64,000 nucleotides of DNA from Joyebacterum sp964521425 (GTDB lineage Bacteria > Joyebacterota > Joyebacteria > Joyebacterales > Joyebacteraceae): positions 1-64,000 of the forward strand of contig CAZFRO010000013.1 in assembly GCA_964521425.1 (NCBI GenBank). The letters run 5' to 3'. Positions within the stretch are counted from its first letter, which is position 1, and the number at the start of each line of letters is the position of its first letter. The notes under the pieces are model-generated. The model had not been told where the DNA came from. It did no database searches and worked only from the letters and a program-made list of their open reading frames with translations. Below, one piece after another: positions 51,201-60,132 of the stretch. Position numbers and translations under genes: made by a program.

Positions 51201-51391
51201 GTGCCATCCGCGACAAAGTCGCTGGGAGTGGCATCTCCTCGCTCGTCATCCGGCCACGGCACGTCACCCGTCAGCATGGCGAGCGGTGCCCGCGATGTCC
51301 GGGTCTGTGAGAATGCAGCCGGCATCGGGCCGGCCGCGTTCACCAAGACGACGAGCAAGATACTGAGCGCGATGAATGAACGCGAGTTCAT
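48245..51391 (-). CDS. Secreted M28 aminopeptidase-like protein with C-terminal sorting domain
   Basis: 1048 residues. The signal peptide is at about 1-27. The M28 metallopeptidase domain (about 95-375) has the zinc ligands in GGHYDS, ADDNGTG, SGEELGLRGS, LNMD and YHHTPYD. Two further beta-rich regions follow, of which about 560-860 contains an alpha/beta part with IEGHSAIHALAANG. The last 85 residues are a FlgD-like/type A sorting domain (PFPNPTTGETVIRY, VDVFSLDGRLVR, AAGVYFVRARIG, RKIAVLR), as on proteins exported by type IX secretion. ATG 51391 has GGAG six bases upstream. It probably cleaves extracellular peptides. Confidence 0.9.
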   Translation of the reverse strand: MNSRSFIALSILLVVLVNAAGPMPAAFSQTRTSRAPLAMLTGDVPWPDDERGDATPSDFVADGTRLHETAQRETATPVHLLRLPPDSLLVALMDSTSLDNITSTIQHMQDYGSRYVAVDSCWAAGYWIREQFIDYGLTDVELDTFRCWTFQDTVDAMNVVAWKEGLSRPDEYVVIGGHYDSVTTDNFTDPDAPAPGADDNGTGIAGVLEAARLLADLELERSVIFACWSGEELGLRGSHAWVSDAVASGLDIVIYLNMDCLGYPDEPDPTAIVYSDSSSLAVAALMCDLITDNTDYGCITTVQPIGASDQNSFWNAGYNVLDTSAGAGWSPYHHTPYDLIENVDLPICRALAAVNVATGTAVAGVVGEEPNLPPETVLAENCAATNSLLTLQPLFEWRATDFDGDIAFHEYRITQLPEWDGEVRSNVRPDEGFLEREWIELPVSQTSIVPPGLTEGDYRFEIRAIDDNGVADPTPASHTFTATGSLSPVLRVEIDAIQDTVEFLGSWSPGGIPRFGVFEGERLVFGLEARADDYCGTADAVAFAIGDTVDWSEWESAPHDFVIVPELGDTAIYFLTEDENGSRTIGKIAIAPIQAGMTSPLLHIDDWFGQSVPEAVHDAFYDSILSGLEHDTWDPYEHFSGIYPQLPSAQDLAGYRTILWSLGAGATLLHPAQSEAGYHAIEGFVRAGGNLIIEGHSAIHALAANGQSEQWRTFGQGEFVHGHAGIDSMYNTGSLSDPEIPASYGYAFLGGISIAPWSYPHLPVDTLVKWEGGHATYGGLPDCEVYRPSPTTTRLHLFDAYLNEDLDEKPCATLRLADDGTGSVAVLGFPLYYIETDAAESVVLALLENMTEWQEPALLVGFSWEETPDSTSFTWYLSPWDGPLGCYLERRIIGSDDDYISLTSSPLSPDAVGWYHYTDTSSVAWTSYSYRLRVLECCGGTTIHGPWEIATPFDTSVPRLLPPFPNPTTGETVIRYVVEADHRWTSVDVFSLDGRLVRSLFEGPRQAGGYTAHWDGTGSDGRSVAAGVYFVRARIGTSELTRKIAVLR

Positions 51392-51551
51392 ATGACTCTC
51401 CATACAGTCGTCCGTTGTTGGCCTCAGTATACACCTAGAAGGGCGAGAGAACGAGTGGGCACGAAGCCCCAGACACGGCCGCCCGTGTCGCTACGTTCTA
51501 TGCCCTCCATCTGGCTCTCGGCACAATACCACTGCGGAACCACCGCGACTG

Positions 51552-51560
51552 TGCTATGAT
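51552..51560 (+). promoter_or_regulatory. Extended -10 of the Cys-rich protein gene
   Basis: TGCTATGAT (51552-51560) matches an extended -10. No -35 is recognisable. The start codon is 65 bases downstream. The remainder of the 51392-51551 spacer holds no supportable gene. Confidence 0.45.
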
Positions 51561-51585
51561 AAGTGTGTTGCCCACATGAGCGCAC

Positions 51586-51607
51586 GCCGTGCCGCACCGG
51601 GCACGGC
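51586..51607 (+). promoter_or_regulatory. Leader hairpin of the Cys-rich protein gene
   Basis: Perfect 8-pair stem GCCGTGCC/GGCACGGC with a 6-base loop lies between the promoter and the GAGG ribosome-binding site. No T run follows, so a leader or mRNA-stability structure is more likely than a terminator. Confidence 0.45.
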
Positions 51608-51624
51608 TGAAAGATGAGGTTGGC

Positions 51625-52092
51625 ATGCGATATGTGAGTATCATCGCCGTGCTTGCCACCGCTCTTCTTACCGCGGGGTCCGCACAGGCCCAGATCTGCG
51701 ATGAGCAAGTAATCTTCGACACCGACCCCGGCACGATCATCTGCCACCACACACAGACCGAGTTCAACTGCTGCGCCTGGATAGACTTCTCCGTCACCAT
51801 CACGGAGTTCTCGATCTCGATTGTGGAGACGGAGGCCTATGATGACGGTCCCTGCTACTGCAACTGCTGCTTCGACAACGAGATCGTGATCGGCGGCCTT
51901 GAGCCGGGTCTCTATGCGGTGACCATCTGGAAGATCGATTTGGGCGGCGCGGAGTACGTCGGGACCCGGGAGGTTGAGGTCGATGGGCAGTCCGCGCCCT
52001 TCATCGAGACGACGTACGAGCCGTGCGTGCAGACGACGATCGACGACGATTCTCTCTGGAGCTGGGGTACCATAAAGGCTCTGTATAGATAG
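51625..52092 (+). CDS. Small secreted cysteine-rich protein
   Basis: 155 residues: a signal peptide 1-22 (LLTAGSAQA) and a mature domain of about 130 residues with nine cysteines, including FNCCAW and PCYCNCCFD. The rest is a beta-sandwich pattern ending in GLEPGLYAVTIWKI. ATG 51625 follows GAGGTTGGC. The paired CC and CxCxCC suggest a disulfide or metal site. I do not recognise a named family. It is monocistronic, with its own extended -10 and a terminator. Confidence 0.75.
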   Translation: MRYVSIIAVLATALLTAGSAQAQICDEQVIFDTDPGTIICHHTQTEFNCCAWIDFSVTITEFSISIVETEAYDDGPCYCNCCFDNEIVIGGLEPGLYAVTIWKIDLGGAEYVGTREVEVDGQSAPFIETTYEPCVQTTIDDDSLWSWGTIKALYR

Positions 52093-52128
52093 GTAGCACA
52101 GAATAGCCCGTGTCGGGCCGGTTCTTCG

Positions 52129-52154
52129 GGGCTCCGTGGACCACCACGGGGCCC
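52129..52154 (+). terminator. Terminator hairpin after the Cys-rich protein gene
   Basis: Eleven-pair stem GGGCTCCGTGG/CCACGGGGCCC (one G-T pair) with a four-base loop, followed by TGCTGTTTG. It begins 37 bases after the stop. Confidence 0.65.
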
Positions 52155-52241
52155 TGCTGTTTGTGCGCCGGGCGTGGTGCGAAGCCGGATCAGGAGCAGC
52201 ACGTCCAGCACACTCTACTGGTACGTAGACACGCCTGAAGG

Positions 52242-52270
52242 TTGCCTGGACGAGTCCGGGCTGCTAAACT
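52242..52270 (+). promoter_or_regulatory. Candidate promoter of the moxR cluster
   Basis: TTGCCT (52242-52247), 17 bases, TAAACT (52265-52270): four of six matches at each hexamer. A leader of about 125 bases follows, with a long hairpin. Confidence 0.4.
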
Positions 52271-52326
52271 CTTCGTTCAGGCTTGTGTCACAATGTAGGT
52301 GTGACCGGGCAACATTGATTACTCAT

Positions 52327-52362
52327 ACCGCGGCGCGGGTCCCCATCGGGGACCGGCGCGGT
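52327..52362 (+). promoter_or_regulatory. Long leader hairpin before moxR
   Basis: ACCGCG pairs with CGCGGT and GGTCCCC with GGGGACC around an ATC loop, with an internal loop between. It ends 37 bases before the moxR start and has no T run. Confidence 0.4.
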
Positions 52363-52399
52363 GGCTCATTGCGTTTCATGCATAGCCGTGAGGAAGACT

Positions 52400-53404
52400 A
52401 TGAACCCTGAGATGAGATCCATTGAGGGCGGCGACCTCGAGGCCGTGAAGACACTCACGAGTGCGAAAGAGAAGATACTCGGAGAGATAAGAAAGGTGAT
52501 CGTGGGGCAGGACCAGGTCATCGAGGATCTACTGATGGCCATTCTGGCTGACGGGCACTGTCTTCTGATCGGCGTCCCGGGGCTTGCCAAGACCCTGATG
52601 GTCAGTACGCTCGCGAGCGTCCTGGATCTCTCCTTCAAGCGGATCCAGTTCACGCCCGACCTCATGCCGTCCGACATCACCGGAACCGACATCATCGAGG
52701 AGGATCCGGCGACCCACGCGAGGGACTTCAAGTTCATCAGGGGGCCGGTCTTCGCGAACATAGTTCTCGCGGATGAGATCAACAGGACACCTCCAAAGAC
52801 ACAAGCGGCACTCCTCCAGGCCATGCAGGAGAAGGAGGTCTCGGCGGGCGGCAACACCCACGCTTTGGCACTTCCATTCTTCGTACTCGCAACTCAGAAC
52901 CCGATCGAGCTGGAGGGAACCTATCCGCTTCCAGAAGCGCAGCTCGACAGGTTCATGTTCAGCATCTACGTGGACTATCCGAGCGAGACGGAGGAGAAGG
53001 AGATCGTCGAATCGACAACCAGTGCTTATGTTCCCGAGCTTGAGAAGGTGCTGAACGGAGACGATATCCAGCGACTGCAGAAGCTCATCCGTCGAGTACC
53101 GGTTCCCGATCACACACTCGACTTCGCGGTGAAGCTGGCGCGCAGCACGCGGCCGACCGAAGACTCACCTGACTACATCCGGAACTGGGTGAGTTGGGGT
53201 GCTGGGCCACGAGCCTCACAGTATCTCATCCTGGGCGCCAAGACGCGCGCGGTGCTGAATGGGAAGTACGCGCCCGAGACGGAGGACGTAAGGGCGGTCG
53301 CCGGGTCCGTTCTCAGGCACCGCATCGTTACGAACTTCAATGCCGAAGCCGACGGCGTTTCCGCATCCGACATTGTCGATCGCCTCGTGGCCGACGCGGC
53401 CTAG
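52400..53404 (+). CDS. MoxR-family AAA+ ATPase
   Basis: 334 residues. Walker A is GVPGLAKT (58-65) and Walker B VLADEINR, with the MoxR sequence PLPEAQLDRFMF and sensor TQNPIE. MoxR proteins are chaperone-like ATPases that work with VWA-domain partners, often in assembly of periplasmic or metalloenzyme complexes. ATG 52400 follows GAGG at six bases. A DUF58 protein and a BatA-like VWA protein follow directly, the typical partner set. Confidence 0.95.
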   Translation: MNPEMRSIEGGDLEAVKTLTSAKEKILGEIRKVIVGQDQVIEDLLMAILADGHCLLIGVPGLAKTLMVSTLASVLDLSFKRIQFTPDLMPSDITGTDIIEEDPATHARDFKFIRGPVFANIVLADEINRTPPKTQAALLQAMQEKEVSAGGNTHALALPFFVLATQNPIELEGTYPLPEAQLDRFMFSIYVDYPSETEEKEIVESTTSAYVPELEKVLNGDDIQRLQKLIRRVPVPDHTLDFAVKLARSTRPTEDSPDYIRNWVSWGAGPRASQYLILGAKTRAVLNGKYAPETEDVRAVAGSVLRHRIVTNFNAEADGVSASDIVDRLVADAA

Positions 53405-53449
53405 CAGCACGTGGCCGGCAGGGCCCGCCCCGCCGGCTGGAGATTAGCG

Positions 53450-54349
53450 ATGCCCGATGAATCCTACAGACGCTTCCTCGACCCAACCGTCGTCTCAAAG
53501 CTCGCCACGATGGAGCTTAGGGCGAGGCTTGTCGTGGAGGGCTTCGTTACGGGTCTTCACCGGAGCCCGTACAAGGGATTCAGCGTGGAGTTCGCGGAGC
53601 ACAGACAGTACATGCCCGGGGACCCGCTCAAGCACATCGACTGGAAGGTCTTCGGTAAGACCGACCGTTTCTACATCAAGGAGTATGAGGAGGAGACGAA
53701 CCTCCGCGGCTACATCCTGCTCGACGCGAGCGCATCGATGGGATACGGAGAGGACCGGATCACGAAGCTCGAGTACGGGAGCTACCTGGCCGCCGCGCTC
53801 ACATATCTCATGCTGAAGCAGCAGGACTCCGCCGGCCTCCTGGTGTTCGATAAGAGCATCAGGGAGTACGTGCCGCCTCGCTCCAATCCCAGACAGCTCC
53901 ACCTACTGCTTTCGGAACTCGACAAGACGGAGGCATCTTCAACAACAGGGATCGGTGAGGTGCTCCACGAGCTGGCCAAGCGGATGAAGCGACGCGGCCT
54001 GGTCATTCTCATCTCTGATCTTCTCGATGACCCGGACAAGGTTATTCCAGGTCTCAAGCACTTCCGGCACATGAAGCACGAGGTCATCGTCTTCCACGTG
54101 CTCGACCCGCGTGAGGCGGAGTTCACGTTCGAAACGGACGCTACGTTCCGTGACATGGAAACGGGGGAGACGATCACGACCGAACCTCTGGCCATCCGCC
54201 GGGATTACCTGGCCGCGGTCGGGGAGTGGACGGCGCGGCTCAGACGCGAGTGCGCGGAGAGTCGGATCGACTATGTGCCGGTGCTGACATCAACACCGTA
54301 CGACCGGGCGCTCTTCTCCTATCTGGAGAAGCGGAAGCGACTGGGGTAG
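53450..54349 (+). CDS. DUF58 / VWA-like protein
   Basis: 299 residues. The DUF58 core is VEFAEHRQYMPGDPLKHIDW, followed by YEEETNLRGYILLDASASMG, where D-x-S-x-S is a metal-ion-dependent adhesion site of the von Willebrand A type. No membrane helix is seen. It is the expected partner of the preceding MoxR ATPase. ATG 53450 has GGAG seven bases upstream and is 45 bases after moxR; it is the first start that keeps the family N-terminus. Confidence 0.93.
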   Translation: MPDESYRRFLDPTVVSKLATMELRARLVVEGFVTGLHRSPYKGFSVEFAEHRQYMPGDPLKHIDWKVFGKTDRFYIKEYEEETNLRGYILLDASASMGYGEDRITKLEYGSYLAAALTYLMLKQQDSAGLLVFDKSIREYVPPRSNPRQLHLLLSELDKTEASSTTGIGEVLHELAKRMKRRGLVILISDLLDDPDKVIPGLKHFRHMKHEVIVFHVLDPREAEFTFETDATFRDMETGETITTEPLAIRRDYLAAVGEWTARLRRECAESRIDYVPVLTSTPYDRALFSYLEKRKRLG

Positions 54350-54406
54350 AAGAGCCGACGGATCGCCCGTGGCTCAGTGGCACGGACAAGACTGACGGGG
54401 ACACAC

Positions 54407-56557
54407 GTGGGATTCACGTTTCTGAACACAGCGTTTCTCTTCACCGCCTTCGCGGCTCTGCTTCCGCTGATCATCCACATGATCAGCAGACGGCGCGTGG
54501 ACGCGATCGACTTCAGCTCGATCCGGTTCCTCAAGCAGCTTGAGAGGAAGAAGATGCGCCGGGTTCGCATCCGGCAGATCCTACTTCTCATTATAAGAAG
54601 CCTGATTCTGCTCTTCGTCGCACTCGCGATCGCGAGGCCGACTCTGCGGGGAGCGCTCGACGGTGGAGTCTTGAGTCATGCAAGGACATCGGTCGCGATC
54701 GTAATTGATGACAGCTCGAGCATGTCGCGGCGAACGAATGGCGGCGTCCTCTTCACCGAGGCGGTGGCGAGGGTGCGCGCGATCGCAGAGCTTCTGTCCA
54801 GTGGAGACGAGACGTTCCTCCTCACCGCGTCATCACCCACAGAGGTTGTGATCGGGGACGGCACGTTCAGCCCCGATGTACTCGATGCCGAGCTCTCGGC
54901 TCTCGAGCCAACTGAGGCAGGCACCGACTACCGGCGTGCGGTGACGGCGGCGCTTGGGTACCTTGCAGAGTCGCACAACCTGAATCGCGAGCTGTACATC
55001 ATCGGCGATATGCAGCGAACGGGGTGGGAGAGCGAGGTTGGCTCGTTGGTTGAGACGAGCGCCGAGCCTGGATCGCCGGCCGAGATGGCCTGGGAGCGGG
55101 TGCGCGGCTACCTTATCCCCGTAACCGGCCCGACCGGCAACTGCGCGGTAGCGGCCGTTCGCGTAGAGAGACGCTACGGCGGCACTCGTGGGATGTATGG
55201 GATCGTTGCAGAGGCGCGAAACTTCGGTGCGAGACCGTGTGACATTCCAGTTCGTCTCTTCGTCGACGGCGTCCAGGTCGGGCAGACAGGTGTGGCAATT
55301 GACGCCCATGCAAGAGCGAGCGCCGCATTCTCGACGGCCGTGGATGTGAACGAGTGGCACTCCGGCTGGATTGAGATCCCGACGGACGTTCTCGATGCGG
55401 ACAACCGACGCTACTTCGTCATCCGCCCGGAGGAACGCATTGAGGTTCTGGTCGTGCGAGCTAACGGCGCCGCCCAAGGCGGTGGCGGCGTGGGTGCGCC
55501 CGGGGGCAGTGGGCGCGTGGGCGAGCGAGATGACTCATACTACATCGAGCGCGCACTCGATCCGACCCGCCGCGGCGAGCGGTTCCATCCCGTGGTCTTG
55601 ACGGCCGGTGCACTTGCGCACCAGGAACAGGGCCGTTTCCCTGTGGTCGTGCTGGCGGACATCGACAGGCTTGATGGCGCCGGTGAGCGTTGGATCGAGC
55701 AGCACCTCGCAGGTGGAGGAGGCGTCCTGGCGGTTCTTGGTGACGGGACGGATATTCGATACTGGAATGCAGAACTCCTTCCTCTCCTTGCCGGCGGCGC
55801 CATCATCGGTCCGGTCGAGAGACGGGGCGGCATGAGGCTGGCTCCGGTGTCGGCCGGTCACCCGCTTCTCGCAGGGCTCGTATTCGGAGACCGGCTGATC
55901 GATGACGTGGCCGTCAGAAAGGCGCTCCGCGTGGAAATCGACGGAGCAGATGAGATCATGGAGATGCCGGGCGTGGGCCCGGCGATGGTCGCGACGACAC
56001 CACCGGTGGGAGGTGCTGCGGCTCTTCTGTACACGGGCATCGATCCGGCGTGGAGTGACATCTCCCGAAGCGGACTACTGGTGCCTCTGCTTCACAGGAT
56101 TACTGGAAGGCTCGCGGAGCCGGCCGCGCGCGAGCTCGACTGCGTAGTCGGTGGCGATCTTGCGGTTCCCTATGACGCATCACACTCAGGTGCGCCTGCC
56201 GTGCTCCTGCCCGATGGCAGTGAGGAACCGGCCGTCAGGATATCCGGTCTGCGAGGTGGCGCTGTTCTTCGCCGCGCCGACCAGACGGGAATCTATGAGT
56301 TCACGGAGAGCGGAGAACTCCACGCCCTGGGAGCCGTCAATCTGCCGGACCAGGAGTCAGATCTGGAAGCAGTGGTCAAGGCGAGTCTGGCCGGACTCCT
56401 CGATCCACTTGACATGAAGGTGATTGAACCGGGAGCCGGGCTCGAAGAGGAGATCCTCGTGGCCAGACATGGGAGAGAGCTCTGGCGGGCATTCGTCTAC
56501 ATTGCACTCATGCTTCTGGCCCTCGAGATGTACGTCGCGCGCCCGACGGAGCAATAG
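54407..56557 (+). CDS. BatA-like membrane protein with VWA domain
   Basis: 716 residues. The BatA N-terminal domain has a first membrane helix (about 4-24, NTAFLFTAFAALLPLIIHMI), the basic SRRRVDAIDFSSIRFLKQLE segment and a second helix (58-76). The VWA domain starts AIVIDDSSSMSRR with the MIDAS residues. A long periplasmic region follows, and a last helix lies near the C-terminus (VYIALMLLALEMYVA). GTG 54407 is chosen; GTG 54377 is also open. It is third in the MoxR-DUF58-BatA set, of the kind linked to aerotolerance and envelope stress. BatB-E homologues are not present here. Confidence 0.9.
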   Translation: MGFTFLNTAFLFTAFAALLPLIIHMISRRRVDAIDFSSIRFLKQLERKKMRRVRIRQILLLIIRSLILLFVALAIARPTLRGALDGGVLSHARTSVAIVIDDSSSMSRRTNGGVLFTEAVARVRAIAELLSSGDETFLLTASSPTEVVIGDGTFSPDVLDAELSALEPTEAGTDYRRAVTAALGYLAESHNLNRELYIIGDMQRTGWESEVGSLVETSAEPGSPAEMAWERVRGYLIPVTGPTGNCAVAAVRVERRYGGTRGMYGIVAEARNFGARPCDIPVRLFVDGVQVGQTGVAIDAHARASAAFSTAVDVNEWHSGWIEIPTDVLDADNRRYFVIRPEERIEVLVVRANGAAQGGGGVGAPGGSGRVGERDDSYYIERALDPTRRGERFHPVVLTAGALAHQEQGRFPVVVLADIDRLDGAGERWIEQHLAGGGGVLAVLGDGTDIRYWNAELLPLLAGGAIIGPVERRGGMRLAPVSAGHPLLAGLVFGDRLIDDVAVRKALRVEIDGADEIMEMPGVGPAMVATTPPVGGAAALLYTGIDPAWSDISRSGLLVPLLHRITGRLAEPAARELDCVVGGDLAVPYDASHSGAPAVLLPDGSEEPAVRISGLRGGAVLRRADQTGIYEFTESGELHALGAVNLPDQESDLEAVVKASLAGLLDPLDMKVIEPGAGLEEEILVARHGRELWRAFVYIALMLLALEMYVARPTEQ

Positions 56558-56596
56558 GCGCGTGGGCGCGCCCAAGGTTCGCGGAGAGAGGAACCA

Positions 56597-59500
56597 ATGC
56601 CGGGTAGAAGGATAGTCGAGCTGGCGGTGAAGGCAGAGCCGTTCGAGCGGATCACCCGGAGGATCGCCGGTGGGGACAACCGGCTTTGGGTAGGCGGCCT
56701 TATGGGGTCGTCGAAGACCCTTCTTGCGGCCGTGCTCAGGAAGCAATTCCCCCACGTCTGGGTCGTTGTCGCACCCGGCCTGTCCGATGCGGAGCACGTC
56801 TACGACGATCTCGTGACTTATCTCGGCGACGGAGTCGTGAAGCTCTTCAGCGAATGGGAGACGCTTCCGTACGAACGCCGCTCCCCACTCTCCACAATCA
56901 CCGAGACCAGACTCGTCACGCTGAACAAGCTCCTTCAGGGCGAATCCCTCGTCGTCGTGACCACACCCAAGGCCATGATGCAGAGGACCCTCTCTCGCCG
57001 TCTTCTGGCCGACGCCACAATGCAGATCACGCTCGGCGGATCCCTGTCCACCCAGGGGTTCGCGCGCAGCATGGCAGACATGGGATATCGCAGAGTTAGG
57101 ATGGTCGAGCAGTCCGGTGAGTTCAGTATCCGCGGGGGCATTGTGGATGTGCTTCCATTCGGATACGACGACCCCATAAGAATCGAACTCGAGGGTGATG
57201 TTGTCGCATCGATTCGCCAGTTTGAGGTCTACACGCAGCGGTCGGTCGGGGAGCTCGAGGAAGCCGTCATTCTGCCGCGCCGGGAGGTCGCTCTCCTGAG
57301 TGAGGGGGCGGGGGAGCTGGCGCATAGTCTCAGGAAGGCGCACCCGGTCGATTCCGAGGACAGAGATCATCTCCTGAACTGTCTGGATGAGAAGTTCTAC
57401 TTCGAGGGAGTCGAGCAGTACATTCCCATCATCCACCCCGATGCGGAGACGCTCTCCGACTATCTGCCAGATGATGCCGGCATCATCATGATCAGAGAGG
57501 ATGAGATCTGGGACAGGGCGGAGCAGACCTCGCTTGAGGCCGCCAAGATCTACATAGACAAGCACGAGCGGATGCCTCTGTGCGAACCCGAGTCGCTTCT
57601 TGTCCCGTTCGACAGGCTCATAGCACGCCACGGCAACCGACCGCTCATAGCCACGGGGCTCATCAGAAGCAGGGCACTTGAGGACCTGCCTCACATCAAT
57701 GTGAGGTCGAAGCGACAGGAGTCGTTCGGCTCGGACATGGAGAGCCTGAGGAAACACCTTAACGAACTCTCGAGGCTCAATCAGGTCTTCGTCATGTGCG
57801 ACAACCGCGGCCAGGCAACCAGACTGTCGGAGCTTCTCGGCGATACTGCAACCGACGTGGCCCTCGAACTCGGAAGCCTCGAGAGGGGTTTCTCGATGTA
57901 CGATGCGGGTCTGGTCGTCTACACAGACCACGACATCTTCGATCGATACAGACGCAGAAGACGCAGGAAGTTCCGTGGCGGGGCGCCCATATCGAGCTTC
58001 GAGGCGCTCGGAGAGGGAGACTACGTCGTACACATCAACCACGGCATCGGGCGCTACGTGGGCATTGACCGTGTCGAGGCCGATGGGAGGTTTATCGACT
58101 GCGTCATCGTCGAATACGCCGAGAGCGGCCGGCTCTACGTGCCGACCGATGAGATCGACAGGTTGCAGAAGTACGTCGGGAAAGAGGAACGCAACCCTCG
58201 TCTGAACAAGCTGGGCGGCATCGCGTGGCAGAAGACCAAGGCGCATGCCAAGCAAGCAGTGGAGAAGCTCGCCAGGGAGCTTCTAGCACTCTACGCCGCC
58301 AGGAAGGCGCTCCCCGGGTCGGCCTTCCCCGAGGACACGATCTGGCAGCGGGAGCTCGAGGCGTCGTTCATATATGAAGAGACAGCCGATCAGCTCACCG
58401 CTACCGAGGACATAAAGCGCGACATGGAGTCGCCGAAGCCGATGGATCGACTGATCTGCGGAGACGTTGGATTCGGGAAGACCGAAGTCGCAATGCGCGC
58501 GGCCTTCAAGGCGATCATCTCCGGAAGACAGGTTGCCGTATTGGTTCCCACCACCATCCTGGCGCAGCAGCACCTGATCACCTTCCGGGATCGGTTCGCA
58601 GAATACCCGGTGCTCGTCGACGTGCTGTCGCGTTTCCGGACCGCCAAGGAGCAAGAGGACATCGTTGGATGGCTGGCCGAGGGGAAGGTCGACGTTCTCA
58701 TAGGAACACACCGGCTCATCCAGAAGGACGTCAAGTTCAAAGACCTGGGCCTTCTGATCATCGATGAGGAACAGCAGTTCGGTGTTCTTCACAAGGAGTC
58801 GATCCAGCGGCTGCGGAAGACGGTCGATGTGCTGACGATGACGGCTACCCCCATACCCAGAACACTCCACATGTCGATCATGGGCGCACGCGACATGTCG
58901 ATAATCGCGACGCCCCCAAGAGACCGGCTTCCCGTCAGGACGGAGATAGCGCCGTTCGACGACGACCTCATCGAGGAAGCGATCATGCGGGAGGTGGACC
59001 GCGGTGGGCAGGTCTACTTCGTGCACAATCGTGTCCAGACCATCGAGGCGATGGCTTCCCACTTGCGCCACAGGCTGCCCGACCTTGTCATTGATGTCGG
59101 CCACGGACAGATGCCGGAGCGTCAGCTCGAGACCGTGATGCTCAGGTTCCTTGAGGGGAAGATAGACGTCCTTGTGTGCAGCATGATCATCGAGTCCGGG
59201 TTGGACATCCCGAACGTGAACACGATCATCGTGAATCGTGCCGACCGCTTCGGTCTCGCCCAGCTCTATCAGCTGCGCGGACGGGTCGGGCGATCTGATC
59301 ATCGCGCGTACGCCTATCTGCTTGTGCCGAATGACATGAACATAACACCAGTGGCAAGAAGGAGGCTCGCTGCCATCCAGGAGTTCACGGATCTGTCATC
59401 GGGCTACAAGCTTGCCATGCGTGATCTTGAGATCCGCGGGGCAGGGAACATCCTGGGGGCTGAGCAGCACGGCCACATGCTCGCCATCGGCTTCAACCTG

Positions 59501-60013
59501 TATGCTCGCCTGCTGCGCGGGGCGGTCAGGGAGCAGAAGGGTGACGTGGTGGAGGAGAGGCCGGAGCCCGTGATTAATATCAAGGTAGATGCATATATCC
59601 CGGACAGCTACCTGGCAGACAACGACATGAAGCTCAGCGTCTACAAGCAGATGCGAGACACTGCCGACGAGGAGGCCGTGGAGGAACTTCGGGGCGAACT
59701 CGCCGATCGCTTCGGGCGGCCGCCCGGGGAAGTTGAGGCGCTCCTGGATGTGCAGGCTCTCAAACTCGCATGCGCGGCGGCTGGTGTTGAGGAGATCACC
59801 ACTGTCCGTGGGCGGATCGAGGCGCGGTTCTCGCTGTCAAAGACGCCGAAGCCTGGGCATATCAAGCGAGTGTTGGAGGCAAGCGAGGTGCCGCTCGAGT
59901 TCACGGCCACATCGGGGTTGACCGCCTGCTTTGAGTCACCGCGGGACCGGCGAGAGGCTCTCAGGGTAGGGAGAAAGGTGTTGAAGGTGTTCATTGGGTG
60001 TGCTAACTTGTAA
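56597..60013 (+). CDS. mfd: Transcription-repair coupling factor Mfd
   Basis: DNA translocase that removes stalled RNA polymerase and recruits UvrA. 1138 residues. UvrB-like domains are at 1-350, the RNA-polymerase-interacting domain at about 474-545 (GDYVVHINHGIGRYVGIDRV), RecG-like translocase Walker A GDVGFGKTEVA at about 621-631 and DEEQQFGV at about 722. The SGLDIPNVNTII and QLRGRVGRSDHRAYAYLL motifs follow, then the C-terminal TRCF domain. ATG 56597 follows GAGAGAGG. A terminator lies just downstream. A 632-codon frame opposite its first half is an artefact of GC-rich coding. Confidence 0.98.
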   Translation: MPGRRIVELAVKAEPFERITRRIAGGDNRLWVGGLMGSSKTLLAAVLRKQFPHVWVVVAPGLSDAEHVYDDLVTYLGDGVVKLFSEWETLPYERRSPLSTITETRLVTLNKLLQGESLVVVTTPKAMMQRTLSRRLLADATMQITLGGSLSTQGFARSMADMGYRRVRMVEQSGEFSIRGGIVDVLPFGYDDPIRIELEGDVVASIRQFEVYTQRSVGELEEAVILPRREVALLSEGAGELAHSLRKAHPVDSEDRDHLLNCLDEKFYFEGVEQYIPIIHPDAETLSDYLPDDAGIIMIREDEIWDRAEQTSLEAAKIYIDKHERMPLCEPESLLVPFDRLIARHGNRPLIATGLIRSRALEDLPHINVRSKRQESFGSDMESLRKHLNELSRLNQVFVMCDNRGQATRLSELLGDTATDVALELGSLERGFSMYDAGLVVYTDHDIFDRYRRRRRRKFRGGAPISSFEALGEGDYVVHINHGIGRYVGIDRVEADGRFIDCVIVEYAESGRLYVPTDEIDRLQKYVGKEERNPRLNKLGGIAWQKTKAHAKQAVEKLARELLALYAARKALPGSAFPEDTIWQRELEASFIYEETADQLTATEDIKRDMESPKPMDRLICGDVGFGKTEVAMRAAFKAIISGRQVAVLVPTTILAQQHLITFRDRFAEYPVLVDVLSRFRTAKEQEDIVGWLAEGKVDVLIGTHRLIQKDVKFKDLGLLIIDEEQQFGVLHKESIQRLRKTVDVLTMTATPIPRTLHMSIMGARDMSIIATPPRDRLPVRTEIAPFDDDLIEEAIMREVDRGGQVYFVHNRVQTIEAMASHLRHRLPDLVIDVGHGQMPERQLETVMLRFLEGKIDVLVCSMIIESGLDIPNVNTIIVNRADRFGLAQLYQLRGRVGRSDHRAYAYLLVPNDMNITPVARRRLAAIQEFTDLSSGYKLAMRDLEIRGAGNILGAEQHGHMLAIGFNLYARLLRGAVREQKGDVVEERPEPVINIKVDAYIPDSYLADNDMKLSVYKQMRDTADEEAVEELRGELADRFGRPPGEVEALLDVQALKLACAAAGVEEITTVRGRIEARFSLSKTPKPGHIKRVLEASEVPLEFTATSGLTACFESPRDRREALRVGRKVLKVFIGCANL

Positions 60014-60024
60014 GACAGATGTGT

Positions 60025-60046
60025 GAGCCCGAGAGCGGGCTCTTTT
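60025..60046 (+). terminator. Intrinsic terminator after mfd
   Basis: GAGCCCG/CGGGCTC stem with a four-base loop followed by TTTT, 12 bases after the mfd stop. Confidence 0.85.
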
Positions 60047-60132
60047 GGTATGGCTAACTTCTGACAGCACAAAGGAATAGGCTCAACGTGGGTGTGGTGG
60101 GAGCCCGTTCCGGGAGCGAAAGGAGCAGGACG

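Noticed and set aside
56357..58255. 632-codon frame antisense to mfd
   Set aside because: Perfectly shadowed by conserved Mfd coding sequence in the other strand; GC-rich third positions keep it open. Similar shadows oppose yidC (15939-17012), gyrA and the GH97 gene.
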